Of a DNA stretch of 21,015 nt, positions 1 through 6,694 are shown piece after piece. The notes beneath the pieces were generated by a model. That model saw only the letters and a list, made by a program, of their open reading frames with translations, was not told the DNA's origin and made no database searches. The translations under genes were made by a program, and so were the position numbers. Each line of letters begins with the position of its first letter. The stretch's first letter is position 1. Source of the DNA: UBA1672 sp046542355 (GTDB lineage: Bacteria > Pseudomonadota > Alphaproteobacteria > Micavibrionales > Micavibrionaceae); NCBI GenBank assembly GCA_046542355.1, contig JBKHBN010000031.1:1-21015 (forward strand), in the 5' to 3' direction.

Positions 1-3000
1 GCTGGAACGGCTTGCGTTCCTCTGGCTGTGAACAGGTCGATATCGGCTTTGGCACCGGCTGTTGAGCCGATAAATTGCCCGAGGGATAAATCAGAGTCTC
101 CATCTCCATCGGTTACGAATTGATATTTTTCTTTTGAGTGGGGCAGAGGGATAAACGTTGTGGTTCCGAGCATGAAGCCACCATCGGCAGTGTAGACGAA
201 GTTGGCATCTGCGCCCAGATTTGTACCACCATCATTAAACTGGATCTGGCGATTGGCACCGGCGGCAGAGGCAGTTCCTCCGGAGCCGTCGAGACTGATC
301 CAGCTTGTGCCGTTGTGAAATTCAATGGCTGTGTCTGTTGTGTTATAGCGGAACATGCCAGCGGCGACGGCGGGTTGTCCGACTTGTCCGGGTTGCTGCG
401 CATCTGTGCCCGAGGGCAAAATGATGGCATCGGTGGCGGCGCCAAAATCGATGCTTGATCGGGCGGTGAGCTGGGTTGCGGGCACAGCCGGATCAACGAG
501 CAAGGAACCTCCGAACAGCCCCATGGTGTTTGGATCATTAAAGACGACTGCATCTTGATTATCCATGAAGATACCAAGGGATTTATCGCCCGAGACTTCA
601 GGCGCAGTGGTTGTGGCATTGCCAAGGCCAAGAGCCATTGAGTTTCGCCCAGAGGTTATTGTATCAAGACCCATTGCAATTGAAGCAATACCGCTGGCTG
701 TGTTATTTCTTCCCATGGCGATGCCGAAAGTGTCATTACTGTGCCAAGTATTGGATGCTGTGTTTCCCTGTCCCATGGCGATGGAATAATGTCCGGTTGC
801 GTCATTGTAAATTCCGGTTGCAAATGATGCTTCTCCAGTGGCGCTGTTGCTTGCGCCAAAAGCGGTGGCGTAGTTTGCGGAGGCTATTACAGAGGTTCCG
901 GCTGCAAAGCTGGCGGTTCCTGAGGCCTGTGTATTTTCCCCAAATGCGGTTGAATGGTTGGCGACATTATCATCATCCCAGCGGTCGTTATGGACATTTC
1001 CGGCGCGGAAGGCGCCTTTGGAGACATCGAAGAACATGCGGTAATCTTCGTTTCCGGTGGTGGTGTCGTCAAGCTGGTAGGAGCCGACGATGAAGTCGCC
1101 TGCGGCAGTGTAGACGAAGTTGGCATCTGCGCCCAGATTTGTACCACCATCATTAAACTGGATCTGGCGATTGGCACCGGCGGCAGAGGCAGTTCCTCCG
1201 GAGCTGCAGGCGCCAGCTTCCCAGTTTCCTGTGCCGTCATTATAGACAATACAATCGTTGGCAGCGGGGGTGGCGGCATCGACATCGTCCAGATCGTCAA
1301 GCTCCATAAATAAAGGTGTGCTTCCTGTGACTGAGCCAACGCGTACGCCGCCATTGACATCCAGAGTTGCTTGCGGGTTGTTGGTTCCAATACCGACCTG
1401 TTCGGCGCCTGTGGTGCCGTAATGGATGCGGCTGCCGCCCAGATCTGTCCATAATCCGCTGCCTACATCTGTGGAGGCAAAACAGTTATTGCCGCTTGAG
1501 TCACAATAATGATCAGCGCCGATATCTCCGGCGACGTCCAGCTCCAGTGTTTGCTCTCCCGAGGCGGCGGCGAGCTGGGTGGCCGGTGTGGCCGGGTCAA
1601 TGATAAGGGCGCCGCCAAAGATGCCGAATGTATTGTCTGCGGCGAAGGTGACGTTGTCATGATCGCCCATGAAAATGCCCAAAGACCGGGTGCCTGAGAC
1701 ATCTGGCGCGCTGGCTGTGGCATCGCCAAGACCTATGGCCATTGTGTTTATGCCCGAGGCTGAGGCTTCTTGTCCCATGGCGATGGAGTAAGCGCCGGAA
1801 GCGGTTGTTTGATAATTGCTTGCAAAGCTATAATTGCCGATATTAGCATCATCCCACATACCGCCATCATTGGATGAGCCGACTCTGAAAGCGGCTTTGG
1901 ATTTGTCAAAGAACATGCGGGCATTGTCGTCAGTTGTTCCGCCATCATCGGCAAGTTGCGAGGAGCCGATCACGAAGTCGTCTGCTGCGTAGTCTGTGGA
2001 GCCGGATTTAACGCGTATTACGTTGGAGGCGACTTCGAAAATGCCCAGATTGGTGCTTCCGCCGCCGCCAGTGCAGGCACCTGCCTCCCAATTTCCTGAT
2101 ACACTATTATAGACAATACAATCACCGTTGCCGGCTCCGGTTGTATCAAGGTTATCCAGTCCTGCTTGTATGGCCTCACAGCTCCATCCTGATCCGTTGG
2201 TCCAAAGCAGAAGTTCATCTGATGCACAATGTGCAGGGGGGCCGAGCGTATCGCCATTAACAATGACATTGTTATCTGCGGTGAGGTTTGTTGTGGCGGT
2301 TATGTTGGCTGCGGATATATTTCCGGTGACGTCAAGGCCGCCAGTGATATCCACATCATCGTTGAGGGTTAGGTCCCCCAAAGAGTCTGATATATTGCCC
2401 TGTATATCTGCGGTTCCTGTGGCTACGAGGGTGCTTAATGTGGTACCTCCAGTGACACCCAATGTAGAGCTGAGCGATGTTGCTCCGGCATTTAGGACAC
2501 CCAATGTTGATGTGCCTGTGACATTAAGGGTCGAGCTGAGTGATGTGGCTCCGGCATTGAGCGCACCCAGAGTTGATGTACCTGTGACGCCCAGTGTCCC
2601 GCCAAGGGTGGTTGCGCCTGTGACGCCCAGTGTGCTGCCTAGTGTGGTTGCGCCTGTGATGTTGGCTGTTCCGGTGACATCAAGCGTATGCGCGGGGGAG
2701 TTGTTTCCTATGCCCACCTGCGCTGTCCCAGAGTTATAATATATGTCATTGCCAGCCCCGGCTACCCAGACACTGCCGCCAACGACAACCCAGCCTGTCG
2801 GATCGTCACATAATTCGAGGGTGTCGGGATCAGCGGCTGAGTTGATACGAATCAGACCATCATTGGCCGCGTTACATGTGGGTAGTGTGGCTTCGTTTGG
2901 AAATGTCATGGAGGCCGCGCCAAGCTGCAGGGCTGCGGAGCTGCTTGTGAGGTCTATGCCTGCGCCGAATTTACCGCCACCTTCAACGTCGATGTTTTTG

Positions 3001-3731
3001 TCTATGGTGGCGGTGGTTGGATCGCCAGCGGCCAGACTCCACAGGCCTCCTGTAGCTTCGTTTGCATCAGCGTATGTGTATTCTACCAGCAAGTCGTCGC
3101 CGCCGCGCGTTATTGATGGAGACATGCCACCGACGCAGTTTGTATCAAAAACCTGATCAGGTCCGGCTGAAATTAGGGCAATAACGCTGTATGTTTCGTC
3201 GCCATCTATTCCATTACCGTCTAAGCGTTCATTTGTGCCGGTTGCATCAACATCACATAAAGCGTCTCCGGTTGTACTGCCGGGATCCCATATACAGTAA
3301 CCGTAATTAACGCCCCATGGGTCAACGTGTGAAGAGGCAATAGAGTCTGGTAGAAATCCTCCGCCGATTGGCCCCGCGGTTCCTGCGTCTTTAAATTCTA
3401 CAGGCTCGATATATCCATCACCGTCGCAGTCCCCGCCACCGGGGAGCTGGATTGCTTCGAGCATTGCCAGACGCGAGGCAATAGCCATTTCGCTTTCTGC
3501 TTTTGTGCGGCTTTGTACTTGTACCATTGTGCTGAGGGGGCCGCGCATGGTTGACATGATAACCGTTCCCAGCAGGCCAACAACAACGACAGCGCCGAAT
3601 AGTGTGAAAAAGATATTTCCTGATTCGCTGCGGCGTGGTTTATATGGTGTTTTTTTGGTGATCCTGTCTTTTGTATTGGATGTTTTTCGGGATGTTTTTA
3701 AAGTCAGTACAGCAGAAAAAAGCCCAAACAT
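1..3731 (-). CDS. Giant pseudopilin-like surface fibre protein (3' end beyond window)
   Basis: One frame stays open from the ATG at 3731 to the left edge, giving 1243 codons with no stop, so the C-terminus is missing. The start follows GGAGA about 8 bases upstream. Residues 1-38 are basic. Residues 39-60 form one membrane helix, then comes a pseudopilin-like globular region to about 230, with DPWG (137-140), an SAGPD motif (188-192) and an EF-hand loop (101-112). Residues 336-352 and 778-794 carry the VGIG..NP..TLDV motif common in tail-fibre-like proteins. Residues 353-440 are 10-12-residue TTLG/TLGVTG repeats. Residues 640-710 and 925-1045 have YadA-head-like S-A-G and ASG repeats (SIAMG, SMALGLG). 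I infer an exported, anchored or pilus-assembled beta-rich fibre used for adhesion. The C-terminus may hold an intramolecular chaperone (S74-like), but it is not visible. The ubiB-like gene lies upstream on the same strand, 200 bases away. Confidence 0.85.
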   Translation of the reverse strand, partial: MFGLFSAVLTLKTSRKTSNTKDRITKKTPYKPRRSESGNIFFTLFGAVVVVGLLGTVIMSTMRGPLSTMVQVQSRTKAESEMAIASRLAMLEAIQLPGGGDCDGDGYIEPVEFKDAGTAGPIGGGFLPDSIASSHVDPWGVNYGYCIWDPGSTTGDALCDVDATGTNERLDGNGIDGDETYSVIALISAGPDQVFDTNCVGGMSPSITRGGDDLLVEYTYADANEATGGLWSLAAGDPTTATIDKNIDVEGGGKFGAGIDLTSSSAALQLGAASMTFPNEATLPTCNAANDGLIRINSAADPDTLELCDDPTGWVVVGGSVWVAGAGNDIYYNSGTAQVGIGNNSPAHTLDVTGTANITGATTLGSTLGVTGATTLGGTLGVTGTSTLGALNAGATSLSSTLNVTGTSTLGVLNAGATSLSSTLGVTGGTTLSTLVATGTADIQGNISDSLGDLTLNDDVDITGGLDVTGNISAANITATTNLTADNNVIVNGDTLGPPAHCASDELLLWTNGSGWSCEAIQAGLDNLDTTGAGNGDCIVYNSVSGNWEAGACTGGGGSTNLGIFEVASNVIRVKSGSTDYAADDFVIGSSQLADDGGTTDDNARMFFDKSKAAFRVGSSNDGGMWDDANIGNYSFASNYQTTASGAYSIAMGQEASASGINTMAIGLGDATASAPDVSGTRSLGIFMGDHDNVTFAADNTFGIFGGALIIDPATPATQLAAASGEQTLELDVAGDIGADHYCDSSGNNCFASTDVGSGLWTDLGGSRIHYGTTGAEQVGIGTNNPQATLDVNGGVRVGSVTGSTPLFMELDDLDDVDAATPAANDCIVYNDGTGNWEAGACSSGGTASAAGANRQIQFNDGGTNLGADANFVYTAAGDFIVGSYQLDDTTTGNEDYRMFFDVSKGAFRAGNVHNDRWDDDNVANHSTAFGENTQASGTASFAAGTSVIASANYATAFGASNSATGEASFATGIYNDATGHYSIAMGQGNTASNTWHSNDTFGIAMGRNNTASGIASIAMGLDTITSGRNSMALGLGNATTTAPEVSGDKSLGIFMDNQDAVVFNDPNTMGLFGGSLLVDPAVPATQLTARSSIDFGAATDAIILPSGTDAQQPGQVGQPAVAAGMFRYNTTDTAIEFHNGTSWISLDGSGGTASAAGANRQIQFNDGGTNLGADANFVYTADGGFMLGTTTFIPLPHSKEKYQFVTDGDGDSDLSLGQFIGSTAGAKADIDLFTARGTQAVP
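185..286. repeat. 102-bp perfect direct repeat, copy 1
   Basis: This copy is identical base for base, as read by eye, to 1103-1204. Both copies lie in the same frame of the giant fibre gene and encode the segment around NRQIQFNDGGTNLGADANF. Flanking bases differ, so the repeat is sharply bounded. Perfect DNA identity next to diverged module copies suggests recent duplication or gene conversion. Confidence 0.95.
1103..1204. repeat. 102-bp perfect direct repeat, copy 2
   Basis: Second copy of the repeat at 185-286, spaced 918 bases from it, a multiple of three, so the reading frame is kept. It opens the second large module of the fibre protein, while copy 1 opens a third. Confidence 0.95.
2412..2675 (-). 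repeat. Degenerate 10-12-codon tandem repeats in the fibre gene
   Basis: Residues 353-440 of the fibre protein are about seven units built on TTLG-TLGVTG and STLGALNAGA/TSLSSTLNVTG. At DNA level, blocks such as the one encoding LNAGATSLSSTL recur nearly unchanged. Such units are typical of beta-solenoid or coiled stalks in tail-fibre and adhesin proteins. The copy number may vary between strains. Confidence 0.8.
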
Positions 3732-3888
3732 TGTTTGAATCTCCAAAGGGGTTGCTCTTTATTTACGTGGCGCCTCAGAACGCAGGATTTTATCCTCTAT
3801 TAACGCACACTATAACGGTCTATTATGGAGGAAAAAGGTTTAGAAAGCCTTATCCTCATGAGAAAAAAAGAGCTAAAATAGGGGGATA

Positions 3889-3908
3889 TGTGGATATTTT
3901 TATCCACA
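3889..3908. other. Perfect inverted repeat containing a DnaA-box sequence
   Basis: Two 8-base arms (TGTGGATA and TATCCACA) flank TTTT, between the ubiB-like stop and the fibre-gene start. The right arm with one base before it reads TTATCCACA, a consensus DnaA box, and the opposite strand gives ATATCCACA. No U-tract follows on the minus strand, so it is a poor intrinsic terminator for the ubiB-like gene. It could be a regulatory site or chance. Confidence 0.5.
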
Positions 3909-3931
3909 GCTCTTGGGTTGAGATTGGCGCG

Positions 3932-5293
3932 TTATTGTTTTATCGAGAATCGATCCAGCGCTTCTTTTTGTGTTTTTCCCAGCTTTTGGACGTTTACGCC
4001 CTCAATCATTTCATTAAACACCCTGTACCAGTTTATTTCTGCTTTGAGATGCAGGAAGACTGATCCGAGACCCAGAGCAGCGCGATCCATGAAGACAAAC
4101 TCGCGGGGAACCTGAACGCCGCCAACTTCTCTGAGCTTTTTGTGGACTTCTTGCGCAGTTTCCTTGCCGTAAATACCATTTGTGATTTCACCGATAGGCC
4201 GGACGCGGTTTTCGAGGACTGCGGCATATAGAAATCTTGCCCATATGTTGAGTATTTCAATTTGTTCCTTGCTTAATCCTGTAAAGCCCCACGTTTCATA
4301 AGCGTGCACAGCAAGATCCAAATCATTTCTTTGCAGGGCGTGGTATAGGTCTATAACGCCGCAAATAAAGGAGGGCGGGAACACACGTACGCATCCAAAA
4401 TCAAGCAAGTTAATTGAGAGGTCTTCGCGGATTGTATAGTTGCCCAGATGCGGATCGCCGTGGATAATGCCGTAATTATACAAAGGTGTGTACCATGCGC
4501 GGAACATGTTCATGGCGATTGTGTTTCTTGTTTCGGTGTCTTTATCTTTGTAGCTCAAGAGGGGCTGTCCTTCGAGCCATGTGCTGGTGAGGAGCCGGTT
4601 CGTGGATAAATCATCAATTACCTTGGGAACGTGCACATTTTCTTCATTTTCAAGCATGTAGGCGTAGAGTTTTGTATATTTTGCCTCAAGCGTGTAATCG
4701 AGTTCTTCATGCAGGCGTTCGCTAAGTTCCTTGTGAATTTGCGATGTTTTTATAGCGTTGTCATAGCGCTCGAATAGCGCGAAAATGATTTTTAGTTGTT
4801 TTAAGTCGGCGTTGATTGCGCTGAGCATATCGGGATATTGCAGTTTACATGCAAGTATTTGCCCTTCATGGCTTGTTGCTTTATGTACCTGGCCCAGACT
4901 GGCGGCTGCGGCGGCTTCTTTTTCGAAGTTTTTAAAAGAGCTTTGCCAGTGTTCTCCCAGCTCTGTTTTCATGCGGCGGCGAACAAAGGCCCAGCCCATG
5001 GGCGGGGCGCTGGATTGAAGCTGCTGGAACTCGTGGGCATATTCTCCGGGCAGGGCTTCGGGTATTGTTGCCAGAATTTGTCCGACTTTCATGAGGGGGC
5101 CTTTGAGGTTCCCAAGTGCCAGCATAAGGTCTTGAGCATGTTCCGGGCGGTCGATATTGATTCCTAAATAGCGTTCTCCGGCGATTTTAAGAGCCAGATT
5201 GGCCATTGTTCCTGTCACGCGCCCGTAACGGGAGAGGCGTTTGCCTAAAGGCGCCTTTTCTTTTGATTTATCTGCTTTCATGGGTATCAGCAT
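3932..5293 (-). CDS. UbiB/ABC1/ADCK-family atypical kinase
   Basis: A 453-residue protein of the AarF/ABC1/UbiB family, linked to ubiquinone biosynthesis or lipid homeostasis. The family signatures are intact: KVGQ at 69-72, the alanine-rich AAAAASLGQVH loop at 127-137 that replaces the P-loop, an ACK lysine at 150, the ELDY element at 197-200, HGDPHLGN at 278-285 and LLDFG at 296-300. No clear C-terminal membrane pair is visible, unlike E. coli UbiB, so it resembles the soluble ADCK-like branch. The start is uncertain. The ATG at 5293 has AGGA only two bases away, and the ATG four codons later (5281) has it 14 bases away. It is divergent from the DotI/IcmL-like gene. Neighbours do not show a ubiquinone operon, so the substrate is unknown. 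Confidence 0.9.
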   Translation of the reverse strand: MLIPMKADKSKEKAPLGKRLSRYGRVTGTMANLALKIAGERYLGINIDRPEHAQDLMLALGNLKGPLMKVGQILATIPEALPGEYAHEFQQLQSSAPPMGWAFVRRRMKTELGEHWQSSFKNFEKEAAAAASLGQVHKATSHEGQILACKLQYPDMLSAINADLKQLKIIFALFERYDNAIKTSQIHKELSERLHEELDYTLEAKYTKLYAYMLENEENVHVPKVIDDLSTNRLLTSTWLEGQPLLSYKDKDTETRNTIAMNMFRAWYTPLYNYGIIHGDPHLGNYTIREDLSINLLDFGCVRVFPPSFICGVIDLYHALQRNDLDLAVHAYETWGFTGLSKEQIEILNIWARFLYAAVLENRVRPIGEITNGIYGKETAQEVHKKLREVGGVQVPREFVFMDRAALGLGSVFLHLKAEINWYRVFNEMIEGVNVQKLGKTQKEALDRFSIKQ

Positions 5294-5460
5294 TATCCTA
5301 TGATATTGATAAAATCTATTGTTTTTTCTTAATTATACGACATGAGTGGGGATGCGTTTTGAAATATAGTTGTCAAGGGCGTGCGTGCTTTGTAGTGTTG
5401 GGGTATGAATCGCACAGCGTTGTTTTGCTCTTCATGATTTTTTTGAAGGAGATTGTCTTT

Positions 5461-6141
5461 ATGCAAGTCATGAGATCTTTTTGTTTTTACAGGATATTAT
5501 TTGTTGTCGGTATTTTTCTTTTTGCCGGCATGCCAGTGGCCCATGCCAGTTGGCTGGATTTCTTTTTCCCGCCCTCTGAGAAAAAAGAACCCCATCCATC
5601 GATTACACTTAAAGCGCCATTTGCTAATGATGATGTGGTTTTTGATGAGCTTGATCCAACAGGTAATGCGGAATTGGCTGTTCCCTTGGAAGAGCGTCAT
5701 CGCCCAAATCCGGAGATCACCAGATGGGTGAAGGAAGTTATTCCTTCAATGCTATCTTATAGCGCTGCTGGTTATGAGGAGGACTATGTACGCAAGATCA
5801 GGAATTTTAGCAAGGTTGGCGCTGAGGAATATGTTTCTTTTTTGCAAAGTTATAATGTCGTTAGAACCCTTAAAACTGGGCGTTATGATGTGGCTGGTAT
5901 TATTAATGATTATCCCATTATTGTTAATGAGGGGGCTGTTGACGGGCGATATCGATGGTTATATCAGTTGCGCGTGATGTTGAGCTATTTTGATAATAAT
6001 ATTGATGTTTTGGCTGGTGGTGAGCGGGAGATTATAAATCAGGAGTTCACCCTTACGGTTCAATTCGGGCGCGTTAAAGGTGCAGAAAACGAGCATGGTC
6101 TTTTGATTGAAACGTGGGATGCGCAAAAGGCCACGGAATAA
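5461..6141 (+). CDS. Secreted DotI/IcmL-like protein
   Basis: The frame is open from further upstream, but the ATG at 5461 has AAGGAG nine bases before it and begins a good signal peptide (residues 1-29, hydrophobic core 11-22, AHA before Ser30). This gives 226 residues. After an acidic linker, residues about 86-220 match the pattern I know from the DotI/IcmL/TraM family. That pattern is a WV start, a Tyr-rich helix, V.T.....V.G.I.DYPI.V.EG...GRYRWL..L...LSY, then INQEFTLTVQ and a Gly/Leu ending. In type IVB secretion DotI is an inner-membrane part with a periplasmic C-terminal domain. Here the anchor looks like a cleavable signal peptide, so the product is probably periplasmic. No other dot/icm gene is in the window. 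It may be an orphan paralogue. It is a recognition by pattern, not by search. Confidence 0.7.
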   Translation: MQVMRSFCFYRILFVVGIFLFAGMPVAHASWLDFFFPPSEKKEPHPSITLKAPFANDDVVFDELDPTGNAELAVPLEERHRPNPEITRWVKEVIPSMLSYSAAGYEEDYVRKIRNFSKVGAEEYVSFLQSYNVVRTLKTGRYDVAGIINDYPIIVNEGAVDGRYRWLYQLRVMLSYFDNNIDVLAGGEREIINQEFTLTVQFGRVKGAENEHGLLIETWDAQKATE

Positions 6142-6298
6142 TATATTTGAAGCAGGGCGAGCCATATTCGGTTCATGATGATTGCTGTGGGCGTTTTTGA
6201 GAATATTTCTTTGTGTCATGGCTATTATATGTGTGTTTTGTACAATCGCGCAGGTTTATATTTTGGTTTTATAATTTTTAATTTAGGAGCGTATGATA

Positions 6299-6604
6299 AT
6301 GACAGAAAATGTTGCTGCATTTCCGGTAGCGGGTGATCAAGAAGAACAGGGGGGACGTGCTCAGGATAAGGGCGGTGTTGGTGGCCAGAGGCTTTTGAGC
6401 TTTATTGAGCGTATTGAACGCCTTGAGGAGGAAAAGGCAGCGCTTATGGAAGATATAAAAGAGGTCTATGCGGAAGCCAAAGGGGTTGGTTTTGATGTCA
6501 AAACAATGCGTAAAGTTGTTGCTTTGCGCAAGCTTGATGTTGAAAAACGTCGTGAAACCGAAGAGCTTCTTGATTTGTATAAAAGCGCTATTGGTATGAT
6601 GTAA
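6299..6604 (+). CDS. gapR: GapR-family (DUF2312) nucleoid-associated protein
   Basis: A 101-residue protein with the core RLLSFIERIERLEEEKAALM followed by DIKEVYAEAKGVGFD and KTMRKVVALRKLD, the hallmark of DUF2312/GapR. In Caulobacter GapR binds overtwisted AT-rich DNA ahead of forks and RNA polymerase and stimulates topoisomerases. That function is known for the family and not shown here. The ATG at 6299 lies nine bases after AGGAG and is preferred over the in-frame ATG at 6293, which is only three bases from it. A TATAAT at 6270-6275 could be the -10 box, without a clear -35. The gene ends just before a strong terminator. The first 30 residues are a flexible Gln/Gly-rich tail. Confidence 0.92.
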   Translation: MTENVAAFPVAGDQEEQGGRAQDKGGVGGQRLLSFIERIERLEEEKAALMEDIKEVYAEAKGVGFDVKTMRKVVALRKLDVEKRRETEELLDLYKSAIGMM

Positions 6605-6625
6605 TATATTGTTTTTTACGTTTAT

Positions 6626-6661
6626 AAAAAAGGCATATCCTTGTGAGATATGCCTTTTTTT
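6626..6661. terminator. Bidirectional intrinsic terminator between gapR and acs
   Basis: A perfect 14-bp stem (AAAAAAGGCATATC, 6626-6639, pairing with 6647-6660) and a seven-base loop. The A-run and T-run on either side give a U-tract in both directions, so it can serve gapR on plus and acs on minus, whose genes converge here. Confidence 0.92.
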
Positions 6662-6694
6662 CTGGGCTTAGAAATAAAGCGTGTGCTCTGGAGG

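Noticed and set aside
185..1204. The 102-bp repeats as mobile-element ends
   Set aside because: They are in-frame protein-coding direct repeats with no inverted ends and no transposase.
138..3156. Several plus-strand open frames and minus frame-1 fragments across the left end
   Set aside because: They lie opposite or out of frame with the continuous 1243-codon minus-strand gene, and their products are low-complexity with no start signals.
3671..4063. Plus-strand frame of 130 codons
   Set aside because: It spans the ends of two minus-strand genes, has no ribosome site and resembles no family.
5206..5460. Longer N-terminus for the DotI/IcmL-like protein
   Set aside because: It would overlap the divergent ubiB-like gene, whereas ATG 5461 has a good ribosome site and begins a signal peptide.
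6141..6292. A promoter of gapR with both boxes
   Set aside because: Only the TATAAT at 6270-6275 is convincing. No -35 element is found at a suitable distance.
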